NCBI RefSeq assembly: GCF_002995495.1
Contig: NZ_PVZV01000002.1
Span: 744,001-808,000 of the forward strand
Origin: Actinocorallia populi
GTDB lineage: Bacteria > Actinomycetota > Actinomycetes > Streptosporangiales > Streptosporangiaceae
Reading direction: 5' to 3'
Length of the DNA stretch: 64,000 nucleotides
The translations under genes were made by a program, and so were the position numbers. Shown here piece after piece: positions 54,264-63,494 of the stretch (positions are counted from its first letter, which is position 1; each line of letters begins with the position of its first letter). Under the pieces are notes generated by a model. The model saw only the letters and a program-made list of their open reading frames with translations, was not told the origin of the DNA and ran no database searches.

Positions 54264-55679
54264 ATGACTGAGTTCGATTCGCGCCCGTTCGACGACCACG
54301 AGACCACCGGGGAGTACGACCTCGCCGACCGGCACGCCCTGCGGCGGGTGGGCGGCCTGTCCACCGAGCTGCGGGACATCACCGAGGTCGAGTACCGCGC
54401 CCTGCGGCTGGAACGGGTCGTGCTGGTGGGCGTCTGGACCGAGGGCACGCTCGAGCAGGCCGAGAACTCGCTGCGCGAGCTGGCCCTGCTGGCCGAGACG
54501 GCCGGCTCCGAGGTGCTCGAGGGCCTGATCCAGCGGCGTGCCAAGGCCGACCCGGCCACCTACATCGGCTCGGGCAAGGCCGAGGAGCTGGCGGACACGG
54601 TGCTGGCCACCGGCGCCGACACCGTCATCGCCGACGGCGAGCTCGCGCCCTCGCAGCTGCGCACGCTCGAGGAGATCTGCAAGGTCAAGGTCATCGACCG
54701 CACCGCGCTGATCCTCGACATCTTCGCCCAGCACGCCAAGTCCCGCGAGGGCAAGGCCCAGGTCGAGCTGGCCCAGCTGGAGTACCTGCTGCCCCGCCTG
54801 CGCGGCTGGGGCGGCAACCTGTCCCGGCAGGTCGGCGGCCGGGCGGCCGGCGGCGTGGGCATCGGCGGCCGCGGCCCCGGTGAGACCAAGATCGAGCTGG
54901 ACCGGCGGCGCATCCGCACCCGGATGGCCAAGCTGCGCCGCGAGATCGCCGAGATGTCCAAGTCGCGGGTGACCAAGCGCGCCACGCGCCGCGCCCGGCA
55001 GGTGCCGTCGGTGGCGATCGCCGGCTACACCAACGCCGGCAAGTCCTCGCTGCTCAACCGGCTGACCGGGGCGGGGGTGCTGGTGGAGAACGCGCTGTTC
55101 GCCACCCTGGACCCGACCGTGCGCAAGGCGGCCACGCCCTCGGGCAGGCCGTTCACGCTGACCGACACCGTGGGGTTCGTCCGGCACCTGCCGCACCAGC
55201 TCGTCGAGGCGTTCCGCTCCTCCCTGGAGGAGGTCGCCGAGGCCGACCTGATCCTGCACGTGGTGGACGGCTCCGACCCCGAGCCGGAGGCGCAGATCGC
55301 CGCGGTCCGCCAGGTGATCGCCGAGGTGGAGGCCGCGGACGTCCCCGAGCTGATCGTGATCAACAAGGCCGACGCGGCCGACCCCATGGTCGTCTCCCGG
55401 CTGCGGCGCGCGCACCCGCGCAGCGTCGTGGTCTCGGCGCGCACCGGCGCGGGCCTCACCGAGCTGATGGAGCAGGTCGAGGCGGAGCTGCCGGAGTTCG
55501 ACCGCCGGGTGCACGTGCTGGTGCCCTACGCGCAGGCGGCGCTGGCCGCCCGCGTGCACGCCGAGGGCGAGGTGCTCAAGACCGAGCACCGCGACGAGGG
55601 CACCGAACTCCTCGCCCGGGTGCCGATGGCGCTCGCGGTGGAGCTGGAGGGCTTCGAAGTGGCTCCATCGGGTCACTAA
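54264..55679 (+). CDS. hflX: GTPase HflX
   Basis: A 471-residue HflX: N-terminal HflX domain with the glycine-rich GGRAAGGVGIGGRGPGE and ETKIELDRRRIR (about 192-216), then the G domain with G1 GYTNAGKSS (about 253-261), G3 DTVGFVRHLPH and G4 NKAD. HflX binds the 50S subunit and rescues stalled ribosomes under stress. GGAGG lies 6 nt before ATG 54264. Divergent from aceB. The C-terminal region is typical; full length. Confidence 0.95.
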   Translation: MTEFDSRPFDDHETTGEYDLADRHALRRVGGLSTELRDITEVEYRALRLERVVLVGVWTEGTLEQAENSLRELALLAETAGSEVLEGLIQRRAKADPATYIGSGKAEELADTVLATGADTVIADGELAPSQLRTLEEICKVKVIDRTALILDIFAQHAKSREGKAQVELAQLEYLLPRLRGWGGNLSRQVGGRAAGGVGIGGRGPGETKIELDRRRIRTRMAKLRREIAEMSKSRVTKRATRRARQVPSVAIAGYTNAGKSSLLNRLTGAGVLVENALFATLDPTVRKAATPSGRPFTLTDTVGFVRHLPHQLVEAFRSSLEEVAEADLILHVVDGSDPEPEAQIAAVRQVIAEVEAADVPELIVINKADAADPMVVSRLRRAHPRSVVVSARTGAGLTELMEQVEAELPEFDRRVHVLVPYAQAALAARVHAEGEVLKTEHRDEGTELLARVPMALAVELEGFEVAPSGH

Positions 55680-55699
55680 AGGGCTACATGTAGCGCGTT

Positions 55700-55719
55700 C
55701 GGGCCCCGTCGCGGGCCCG
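55700..55719 (+). terminator. GC hairpin after hflX
   Basis: CGGGCCC-CGTCGC-GGGCCCG, a perfect 7-bp stem 20 bp after the hflX stop, without a T-tract. Confidence 0.55.
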
Positions 55720-55962
55720 TTCGCCCTATGGTCGTGAGGAACTTTCCCGGACCGTGCCACGTTTGTTGTCAAGAGGTTGTATGGCGGGCCTGACGTGCAC
55801 TACCGTGACGAAACCGATATCTCCGGTCTCGTCGCTCCCGGTGCTCAGCCGAGCACCGGTCGGTAACCCGCCACCCGGCATCCAGTCGGACGGCACGAAC
55901 GAGAGCAGGTGGCTCTTGACGTCCGGTCGATCCCTCTCAGCGGACGGTTCGGTGACCCAGCC

Positions 55963-57174
55963 ATGACGGTGCGCCTGCTGACGAACATCGGACGGCTCTG
56001 GACGGGCACCGATGTCTGCAGCAATGCCGCGATCCTCATCCACAAGGACCGCATCGTGTGGGCCGGACAGGCATCCGACCTCCCCTCCAGCGTGCCGGGC
56101 GTCATCGACGACATCGTCGACGTCGACCACGTGGAGAACCTCGGCGGCGGACTCGTCACCCCCGGGCTCATCGACGCCCACTCCCACCCCGTCTACGCCG
56201 GCAACCGCTGGGCCGAACTGGCGATGCGCACCAGCGGGGCCAGCCCGCAGGAGATCGCCTCGGCGGGCGGCGGCGTCGGCTCCACCGTCACCGTCACCCG
56301 CGGCACCGACCCCTGGACGCTGTGCAACAGCGTGCGCGAGCGGCTGCGCTCGTGGGTGCTGTCGGGCACCACCACCGTCGAGGCCAAGACCGGCTTCCAC
56401 CTCACCAGGGACGGCGAGCTCGCCGACATCCGCATGCTGCGCTCGCTGGAGAACGAGCCCGCCATGCCGCGCATCCACGCCACCCTCCTGGCCGCCAACG
56501 TGCTGCCTCCGGAGTACTTCGGCCGCCGCCGCGACTACGTGGAGGCCGTCCGGCAGTGGACGGCCGACGCCGCCGCGGCCGGCGCCGACAGCGTCGACGT
56601 CTACTGCGACGAGGGGCACTTCACCGCCGACGAGGCGCGCATCATGCTCCACACGGGCCGCCAGGTCGGTCTGAAACCGCGCATCCACGCCTGCATGTCC
56701 GACCGCAGCGGAGCCGCCCAGGTCGCCGCCGAGACCGGCTGCGCCTCGGCCGACCTGCTCACCGAGGCCTCCGACGAGGACATCAAGGCGCTCGCGCACG
56801 CCGGCGTCACCGCCACCGTCTGCCCCGGCAGCGCCCTGCGCGGCGGCCGCAAGCCGCCGGTGCGGGCCATGCTCGACCGCGGCGTCACCGTCGCCCTCGG
56901 CACCGACCACAACCCCGGCGAGTGCGGCATCACCTCCATGCCGCTGGTCGTCGGCCTGGCCGTCGCGATGTTCGGCATGAGCGTCACCGAGGCCCTGCGC
57001 GCCGCCACCATCGGCGGCGCCGCCGCCCTGCGCGTCTCCGACCGAGGCACCCTCTCCCGCGGCATGTACGCCGACATCGTCCTGTGGGACGCCGACCACG
57101 AGGGCGCCTTCGCCTGGGCGTACGGGCTGCGCGCCCTGCGCGTCTGGCGCGGCGGCACCCCCGTCCAGGCCTGA
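55963..57174 (+). CDS. Imidazolonepropionase-like amidohydrolase (divergent HutI paralogue)
   Basis: A 403-residue amidohydrolase of the HutI type. Zinc ligands are kept: HSH in DAHSHPVYAGNRW (about 85-97), His in IHACMSDRSG and Asp in GTDHNPG. The nearby GTTTVEAKTGF also matches HutI. However, three residues that surround the substrate in true HutI are changed: GAHAxP is AANVLP, HADE is HACM and SADHL is SADLL. No other histidine-degradation gene is near. I therefore call it a divergent relative with unknown substrate. ATG 55963 is chosen; the frame is open 54 bp further upstream. Confidence 0.8.
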   Translation: MTVRLLTNIGRLWTGTDVCSNAAILIHKDRIVWAGQASDLPSSVPGVIDDIVDVDHVENLGGGLVTPGLIDAHSHPVYAGNRWAELAMRTSGASPQEIASAGGGVGSTVTVTRGTDPWTLCNSVRERLRSWVLSGTTTVEAKTGFHLTRDGELADIRMLRSLENEPAMPRIHATLLAANVLPPEYFGRRRDYVEAVRQWTADAAAAGADSVDVYCDEGHFTADEARIMLHTGRQVGLKPRIHACMSDRSGAAQVAAETGCASADLLTEASDEDIKALAHAGVTATVCPGSALRGGRKPPVRAMLDRGVTVALGTDHNPGECGITSMPLVVGLAVAMFGMSVTEALRAATIGGAAALRVSDRGTLSRGMYADIVLWDADHEGAFAWAYGLRALRVWRGGTPVQA

Positions 57175-57380
57175 ACCCCGCCGCAGGGCCCGTCCATGCG
57201 GGTCTTCGTCCCGCCGTTCCCGGGACGTTCGTCATGTCCTGGAGCCGTGTTCGTCCGGGCGTTCCGTTGCGTTCCCACGGGCTCGGCGCGCAGTTCCCGC
57301 GGACGTGCGGGCAGGTCCCCGCGAGCACGGCGTCTCATGCTTCGGATTCATTGCGGAGGACCGGAATCGGCAGCGCCTCG

Positions 57381-57423
57381 GTCACGTTGACGTGACGAGG
57401 GGTTAACGCTTTCTGGGTACGGT
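57381..57423 (+). promoter_or_regulatory. degV promoter with 16-bp palindrome
   Basis: GTCACGT-TG-ACGTGAC (57381-57396) is a perfect inverted repeat. TACGGT (57418-57423) ends 6 nt before ATG 57430, so a leaderless transcript is likely and the palindrome would sit around -35 to -50. Confidence 0.6.
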
Positions 57424-57429
57424 GCGGGC

Positions 57430-58266
57430 ATGGGTGTTGCGATAGTCACGGATTCTTCCGCTCATCTGCCTCCCGAGCTGATCACGCGGCACGACCTGGA
57501 GGTGGTCCCGCTCCAGGTGATCATCGGGGGCGCCGCCTACGACGACGGTTTCGTCACCACGGACGACCTGGCGGAGGCCATGCGCGCATGGCAGCCGGTG
57601 TCCACCTCCCGCCCCTCGCCGGAACGTTTCGCCCAGGCCTATAAGGCGGCGGCCGGCACCGGAGCGACCTCCATCGTCTCCGTCCACCTGTCGGGCACGA
57701 TGTCCGGCAGCCTGGAATGCGCGCACATCGCCGCGGAGGAGGCGTCCGTCCCCGTCCGGGTCGTCGACAGCCGCACCATCGGCATGGCACTCGGCTTCGC
57801 CGCCGTCTCCGGCGCGCTGGCCGCCGCGGAGGGCGCCTCGCTGGACGAGGTCGAGGCCGTCACCCGCCGCCGCGCCGAGCAGAGCAGCACGCTCTTCTAC
57901 GTCGACACCCTGGAGTACCTGCGGCGCGGAGGCCGCATCGGGGCCGCCGCGGGCTTCCTCGGCACGGCTCTGCGCGTCAAGCCGCTGCTCCACCTCTCCG
58001 AGGGCCGGATCGCCCCCCTGGAGAAGGTCCGCACCTCCTCACGCGCCCTCTCCCGCATGGAGGAACTCGTCCTGGCCCGCGCCGGTGACGCGGAGGTCGA
58101 CATCGCCGTGCAGCACGTCGCCGCCGGCGCCCGCGCCGAGAGCATGGCCAACCGCCTCCGCGACAAGATCCCCAACCTGCGCACCCTCCACGTCACCGAG
58201 GTCGGCCCCGTCATCGGCGCCCACGTCGGCCCCGGCACGCTCGGTGTGGCGGTAAGTCCTCTCTGA
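57430..58266 (+). CDS. DegV-family fatty-acid-binding protein
   Basis: A 278-residue DegV protein: AIVTDSSAHLP (4-14), TSRPSPERF (about 58-66), SVHLSGTMSGS (about 84-94) and the C-terminal GPVIGAHVGPGTLGV. DegV/FakB proteins bind a fatty acid in the cytoplasm and can present it to a fatty acid kinase; whether this one does so is unknown. Leaderless start after TACGGT. It precedes comEA by 138 bp, as in many actinobacteria. Confidence 0.93.
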   Translation: MGVAIVTDSSAHLPPELITRHDLEVVPLQVIIGGAAYDDGFVTTDDLAEAMRAWQPVSTSRPSPERFAQAYKAAAGTGATSIVSVHLSGTMSGSLECAHIAAEEASVPVRVVDSRTIGMALGFAAVSGALAAAEGASLDEVEAVTRRRAEQSSTLFYVDTLEYLRRGGRIGAAAGFLGTALRVKPLLHLSEGRIAPLEKVRTSSRALSRMEELVLARAGDAEVDIAVQHVAAGARAESMANRLRDKIPNLRTLHVTEVGPVIGAHVGPGTLGVAVSPL

Positions 58267-58404
58267 GCCGCTTCGGCGGCGTTCGCGGCTGCGGACGGCC
58301 GCTCGTCCTGCGGCTCGGCCGGCCGGTGCCGTGTTCTCACCTGGCCATCCACAGAATCGTGTTCGGTGATTTTCCGGATGCGGAGGGTGTCTAGCGTCGG
58401 GGTC

Positions 58405-59604
58405 ATGAGCAGACGTGCCGACACCGGGGAACACCGGTTTCCCGCGCCGAGCCCCTCCGGCGCACACCCGGACGACCCTCCTGCCGCGTTTTTACGAGCG
58501 GGTCCGCAACCGCCCAGGTCCTTCCGATCCCGTCCGGAGGAGACGCGTTCCGTCGTCTGGGAGGAAGACGCCGCGTCGCGGAACCTCCCGTCGGAAGGTG
58601 CTCCGTGGGGCGACGGTGAGCCGTGGCAGCTTTCGTCAGGGGTTTCTCCATTGAACGCGGAAGGGGAGCGGAGCCTTTCGGGGGAGAGGCCGCCGTGGGA
58701 CGACGGACGACGCCTGCCCGCTTCGGCGCCGTTCGGCGATGAACGGCGCCGCCTGCTGGAAGAAGGCCTGGGCGGTGGGGAACCGGTGGCCGGACGTCCA
58801 CCCGTGTCCGGGGAGGTGCGTTCCGCTCACCGAGGCGGGGAGCCCCTGCCACGGCGCCTCTCGCCGGAAGGGGTGCCGTGGGAGGAGGAGCGTCGCCGAT
58901 CGCCCCTCTCGGCGCGGGGGGCTTCTTCCCTTCGGGCGCGGGGCGGCATCGGGGGCGTGCTGGAGCGCTGGGATCCCGGCATCACCGGAGGACGGGCGCT
59001 GGCCGTCGTCGCGGTCCTCGCCGCGTTGGCCTCCGGGGTCCTGCTGTGGGCGAGCCGCCCCGAACCCCAGCCCGTCCCCCTGGCCTCCACGCCACCCGAG
59101 CCGGCGTCCGCCACGACCCTGCAGGCACACCCCGTGGCGGCGCCCACCACCACACCGTCGGCAGACCCGCTGGTGGTCCATGTCACCGGCGACGTCCGGA
59201 CGCCCGGCATCGTGACCCTCCCGGCGGGATCCCGCGTCGCCGACGCGCTCAACGCCGCGGGAGGCCTGCGCAAGAACGGCAAGGTCGGCGCCGTCAACCT
59301 GGCCCGCAAGCTCACCGACGGCGAACAGGTCATCGTGGGCTCCGAGGCGCCCGTCCTCCCGCCGGCCCTCTCCGCCCCCGGCGCCTCCGCCCCGGCGGCC
59401 CCCACCGCCCCCGTGGACCTCAACACCGCGACCCTCGACCAACTCCAGCAGCTCCCCGGAGTGGGCCCCGTCCTGGCCCAGCGCATCCTCGACCACCGCG
59501 CCGAACACGGCTCCTTCCGCACCGTCGACCAGCTCCAGGACGTCACCGGCATAGGCGAACGCCGCTTCGCCGACCTGAAGGACAAAGTCCATGTCACCGG
59601 ATGA
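58405..59604 (+). CDS. comEA: ComEA-family helix-hairpin-helix protein
   Basis: A 399-residue protein with a very long, Arg/Gly/Pro-rich N-terminus (about 1-195) in which motifs of the type PWxDGxR and GExxP recur, one transmembrane segment (about 205-222), a SLBB domain (VHVTGDVRTPGIVTLPAGSRV, cut, near 253-272) and a C-terminal double helix-hairpin-helix (DLNTATLDQLQQLPGVGPVLA, cut, near 335-355). ComEA binds DNA outside the membrane for uptake. Typical members are 200-300 residues, so the disordered N-terminus is expanded. TAGCGT ends 7 nt before ATG 58405. Overlaps comEC by 14 bp. Confidence 0.92.
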   Translation: MSRRADTGEHRFPAPSPSGAHPDDPPAAFLRAGPQPPRSFRSRPEETRSVVWEEDAASRNLPSEGAPWGDGEPWQLSSGVSPLNAEGERSLSGERPPWDDGRRLPASAPFGDERRRLLEEGLGGGEPVAGRPPVSGEVRSAHRGGEPLPRRLSPEGVPWEEERRRSPLSARGASSLRARGGIGGVLERWDPGITGGRALAVVAVLAALASGVLLWASRPEPQPVPLASTPPEPASATTLQAHPVAAPTTTPSADPLVVHVTGDVRTPGIVTLPAGSRVADALNAAGGLRKNGKVGAVNLARKLTDGEQVIVGSEAPVLPPALSAPGASAPAAPTAPVDLNTATLDQLQQLPGVGPVLAQRILDHRAEHGSFRTVDQLQDVTGIGERRFADLKDKVHVTG

Positions 59605-62440
59605 CCCGCCGCCCCCGCCCGTCGACCTCCGCCTGGTCGCCCCCGCCCTGGCCGTCTGGTCGGCGGCCTTCCTCCTCCTGCCCGCCCCACCCGTCCTCGC
59701 CTACGTGGCAGCCGCCCTCTGCGGACTCCCCGGCCTGCTCCTGCTCATCCGGCCGCCGACCACCCGCCGCTCCCCGGGAGAAGGGACACCGCTCCCACAC
59801 CACCCCGAGGCCACCCCCGTCCCCGGCACACCGGACAGCGCCCAGAACACGGACACGGAACAGCAGCCCCGCCATACGGCACAGCAGAACCGCCCTTTCC
59901 CCCACCTCGCGAACCGCCCGGAAGGAGCACATCACGGCGCCCCGGCGAAAGGAACGGCCCGCACGACGTCCGGTGCTGCGCAGGAACAGCCGCCGCAGCG
60001 GCCTGGCTGCGCGAAAGAGCAGAGCACCCGCTCCACCCGCAGTGGTCGTGGTGGGTTGGGGGCGGCGACTTGTGCGTCGTCGGGCGGTGAGCAGGAGCGC
60101 TCGGGACGTTGGCTTGGTCGCGTAGGTGAGCGGGGCGTGCGGCTTGTGCGCGGTCGTGGTGGGTCGGGGGCGGTGGATTGCGCGTCGGGTGGTGGGCAGG
60201 GGTGTTCGGGGTGTGGGCCGGGGGGAGCGGGTCGGCGGATCGGAGTGCGGGGGAGAGGCGGGGTGGGGCGAGGGCTGGTGGGGGTCGTGCTGGTTCTGGG
60301 GGCGGCTTCGGCGGTGGGCACGGGGCTGCGGGTGGAGTCGGTGCGGGGAGGGGCGGTGCGGGCGGCGGCGGAGCGGGGGGCGAGCACGGTGGTGGAGGTC
60401 GTGGTGAAGTCCGAGGGGAGGGTGACGGGCAAGGGGGTGGTGGTGGTCGAGGGGCGGGCGGTCTGGGCAGGGGTCGGCGGCGGGGTGCGGGTGCGGACAC
60501 CGGTGGTGGTGCTGGCGCGGCAGGGGAAGTGGCGGGAGGCGGAGAGCGGGCAGCGGATCCGGACGCGGGGAAGGCTGGCGGTGCCCGAGCGGGGGGAGCT
60601 GCTGGGGGCGGTGGTGCTGGCGCGCGGTGACCCCGAGGTGGTCCAAGAGGCCGGGTCCGCCCAGCGCGCGGCGACGCAAGTACGTGACGCGCTGCGAGAG
60701 GCGGTGCGGGGTCTGGAACCGGGCGCGCGGGGGGTCGTGCCCGCCATGGTGCTGGGCGACACCGCGGGGATCGACGCGGAGCTGAAAGAGGAGTTCGTAC
60801 GGGCGGGGCTGGTGCACTGCCTGGTCGTCAGCGGGGCGAACTTCTCGATCCTGGTCGTGGTGGTGCTGTGGACGGGACGCAGGGCGGGGCTGGGCAACCG
60901 CGCGGGAGCGGTGCTCGCCGGGGGAGTGGTGCTGGGCTTCGTCCTCGTGGTGGGGATGGAACCCAGCGTGCTGCGCGCGACCGTCATGGGCCTCATCGGG
61001 TTGGCGGCCGTCTGCACGGGCCGGGAACGCCAGGGAGTGCCCGCACTGGCGGCGGCGGTCATCGTGCTGGTCCTGGCCGACCCAGGACTGGCCCGCTCCT
61101 ACGGGTTCGCCCTGTCGGTGACGGCCACCTCAGGGCTGCTGCTCCTGGCCCCCCGCTGGCGGGACCGGCTGGCGGGCGCGGGCCTGTCCCGCCGGCTGGC
61201 CGAGGCGACGGCCGTCCCCCTCGCGGCGCAGGCCGCCGTCGGCCCGATCCTGGTCCTGCTGGCGGGCACGGTCAGCCTCGTCGCCGTCCCCGCCAACGTG
61301 CTGGCCGCCCCCGCCATCGCCGTCGCGACGGTCTGCGGCTTCCTCACGGCGGCCGTCGCCCCGTTCTTCCCCGACCTCGCGACCCTGACAGTCCGCCCCG
61401 CCGGCTGGGCCGCGGGCTGGGTCATCACGGTCGCCCGCGCTTTCGCCGCGGTCCCGCACGGCACGATCCCCTGGCATCAGGGCCTGCTCGGCGCCCTCCT
61501 CCTGACCGCCCTCACCGCCGCCCTGGCCGTGGCCGTCCGCAACCGCTCCTTCCGCAGGCTCACCGCCGCGGCCCTCGCCGGTCTGGCGCTGGCCGCCGTC
61601 ACCTTCCGCTTCACCGCCCCCTCCTGGCCTCCCCGCGACTGGCGTCTCGTCGCCTGCGACGTGGGGCAGGGCGACGCCCTGGTCCTCCACGCGGCCCCCG
61701 GCCAGGCCGTCGTCGTCGACGCGGGACCCGACCCCGTTCTGGTCGACCGCTGCCTCTCCCGCCTGTCCGTCCGCGCCGTCCCCCTCCTGTTCATCACCCA
61801 CCCCCACGCCGACCACCTGGCAGGCCTCCCCGGCATCACCCGGAACCGCACCCTCTCCACCCTCGTCCACACCCCGCTCACTCCCGCCGATCCCCAGCTC
61901 CGCGCCCTTCACGCCGCAGGCCTCCGCCCCGCCGCCCGGTTCCCGGCACCCGAGGCGGTCCGGCGATCGGGGAAGGGCCGGGTGCGGGTGACGGGAGCGG
62001 CGGCCGGGGAGAGGCTGCGGGCGGGAGAAGTGGAGATCGAGGTGCTGGCGCCGCGGAGCGGGCGGGAGGTACTGGAAGGAGCGGGGGGAACGGAGGTCAA
62101 CAACGTGAGCCTGGTGCTGGTGGCCCGGTGGGACGGGCTGACCGTGCTGCTGGGAGGCGACCTGGAGGAGGAGGGGCAGCGGGCGTTGCGAGGCCTGGTG
62201 CCCCAGGTGGACGTGCTGAAGGTCCCCCACCACGGGAGCGCGCGCCAGGAGCCGGCCTTCCTCACCGAGGGCCGACCGCGGGCGGCCCTGATCTCCGTGG
62301 GCCGGGACAACGACTACGGCCACCCCTCGGAGCGGCTCCTGGGAATGCTGCGCGGAATCCGCGTCTACCGAACGGACCGGCACGGAGACATCGCGGTGAC
62401 CGCCCCGAGCGGCGGACTCGAAATCGTCACCCGCTCCTGA
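59591..62440 (+). CDS. comEC: ComEC/Rec2-family DNA-uptake channel protein
   Basis: A 949-residue membrane protein: two N-terminal membrane segments (about 13-55), an unusual hydrophilic insert (about 56-222, containing a 108-bp duplicated unit), a further membrane segment and OB-like domain, the Competence domain with VHCLVVSGANFS (about 399-410) and about eight segments, and a C-terminal metallo-beta-lactamase domain with HPHADH (about 737-742) and KVPHHGS. It carries single-stranded DNA into the cell, the nuclease-like domain possibly degrading the second strand. It starts inside the end of comEA. Confidence 0.93.
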   Translation: MSPDDPPPPPVDLRLVAPALAVWSAAFLLLPAPPVLAYVAAALCGLPGLLLLIRPPTTRRSPGEGTPLPHHPEATPVPGTPDSAQNTDTEQQPRHTAQQNRPFPHLANRPEGAHHGAPAKGTARTTSGAAQEQPPQRPGCAKEQSTRSTRSGRGGLGAATCASSGGEQERSGRWLGRVGERGVRLVRGRGGSGAVDCASGGGQGCSGCGPGGAGRRIGVRGRGGVGRGLVGVVLVLGAASAVGTGLRVESVRGGAVRAAAERGASTVVEVVVKSEGRVTGKGVVVVEGRAVWAGVGGGVRVRTPVVVLARQGKWREAESGQRIRTRGRLAVPERGELLGAVVLARGDPEVVQEAGSAQRAATQVRDALREAVRGLEPGARGVVPAMVLGDTAGIDAELKEEFVRAGLVHCLVVSGANFSILVVVVLWTGRRAGLGNRAGAVLAGGVVLGFVLVVGMEPSVLRATVMGLIGLAAVCTGRERQGVPALAAAVIVLVLADPGLARSYGFALSVTATSGLLLLAPRWRDRLAGAGLSRRLAEATAVPLAAQAAVGPILVLLAGTVSLVAVPANVLAAPAIAVATVCGFLTAAVAPFFPDLATLTVRPAGWAAGWVITVARAFAAVPHGTIPWHQGLLGALLLTALTAALAVAVRNRSFRRLTAAALAGLALAAVTFRFTAPSWPPRDWRLVACDVGQGDALVLHAAPGQAVVVDAGPDPVLVDRCLSRLSVRAVPLLFITHPHADHLAGLPGITRNRTLSTLVHTPLTPADPQLRALHAAGLRPAARFPAPEAVRRSGKGRVRVTGAAAGERLRAGEVEIEVLAPRSGREVLEGAGGTEVNNVSLVLVARWDGLTVLLGGDLEEEGQRALRGLVPQVDVLKVPHHGSARQEPAFLTEGRPRAALISVGRDNDYGHPSERLLGMLRGIRVYRTDRHGDIAVTAPSGGLEIVTRS
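60044..60259 (+). repeat. Duplicated 108-bp unit inside comEC
   Basis: Two tandem units start at 60044 and 60152 with GGTCGTGGTGGGT. The first 66 bases or so are well conserved (encoding GRGG-x-GA-x2-CAS-x-GG); the rest has diverged. The period of 36 codons keeps frame. The unit lies in the hydrophilic insert after the first two membrane segments. Confidence 0.75.
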
Positions 62441-62546
62441 ACACGCCCCCGGGCCGCAGGGACGGCGGACGGGGGGAAGGCGGGAGGAAGGTGAAGGCGG
62501 GAGGAAGACGGGTGGGGCGGGGGAGCGGGCGTGCCATGCTGGGGGG

Positions 62547-63494
62547 GTGGATGTGGTGACGTTGGTGGTGGGGGACGAGGAGCTGCTGGCCGAGCGGGCG
62601 GTGGCGGAGGTCGTGCAGGAGGCGCGGCGGGGCGACCCCGGCACCGAGGTGGTCGATCTGACACCTTCGACGCTGGAGCCGGGGCGGCTGGTGGAACTGA
62701 CCTCGCCCTCGTTGTTCGGCGGCGGAAAGGTGCTGGTGCTGCGGGGGGCGCAGGACCTCGGAAAGGACCTGGCCGCCGAGGTCACCGCGTACGTGAAGAA
62801 CCCGGCGGACGACATCGTGTTCGTCCTGGTGCACGCCGGGGGCGTCAAGGGGAAGGCGCTGCTGGAGGCGTGGACCAAGGCGGGAGCGCGGAAGATCGCC
62901 TGCCCGAAGATCACCAAGCCGGGGGAGCGGCTGGACTTCCTGCGCGCGGAGATCCGGCGGCTCGGCGGCACGATCAGCGCGGGCGCCGCCCAGCAGCTCC
63001 TGGACGCCGTCGGCAACGACCTGCGGGAGCTGGCGGCGGCCTGCAGCCAGCTGGTCGCCGACACCGGCGGGAAGATCAACGACGCGGCCGTCGCCCGCTA
63101 CCACCGGGGCAGGGCGGACGTCAGCGGTTTCACCGTCGCGGACCTGGCCGTGGAGGGCAGGCTCGGCGAGGCGCTGGAGCAGCTGCGCTGGGCCCTGGCC
63201 ACCGGCGTCGCCGCCGTGCTCATCAACAGCGCCCTGGCCCAGGGCATCCGCGGCCTGGCCAAGGTCAGCGGCGCCCGCGGCAAGAGCTTCGCCCTGGCCA
63301 AGGAACTCGGCATGCCTCCCTGGAAGATCGAGCGCCTCCAGAAGCAGATCCGCGGCTGGACCCCCGACGGCATCGCCCGCGCCCTCATCGTCGTCGCCGA
63401 GACCGACCAGGCCGTCAAGGGCGGCGCCGCCGACGCCTCCTACGCCCTGGAGAAGGCGATCAAGGAGATCGTCGCCGCCCGAACCCCCCGCTGA
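62547..63494 (+). CDS. holA: DNA polymerase III subunit delta
   Basis: A 315-residue HolA: N-terminal AAA-like domain beginning VTLVVGDEELLAERAV, the SLFGGGKVLVLRG element (about 54-66), no functional Walker A as expected for delta, and the C-terminal collar domain with WKIERLQKQIRGWTP (about 268-282). Delta opens the beta clamp in the clamp-loader complex. GTG 62547 directly follows a run of G; GTG 62553, two codons on, is better spaced from that run and may be the true start. The order comEA-comEC-holA is conserved. Confidence 0.94.
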   Translation: MDVVTLVVGDEELLAERAVAEVVQEARRGDPGTEVVDLTPSTLEPGRLVELTSPSLFGGGKVLVLRGAQDLGKDLAAEVTAYVKNPADDIVFVLVHAGGVKGKALLEAWTKAGARKIACPKITKPGERLDFLRAEIRRLGGTISAGAAQQLLDAVGNDLRELAAACSQLVADTGGKINDAAVARYHRGRADVSGFTVADLAVEGRLGEALEQLRWALATGVAAVLINSALAQGIRGLAKVSGARGKSFALAKELGMPPWKIERLQKQIRGWTPDGIARALIVVAETDQAVKGGAADASYALEKAIKEIVAARTPR

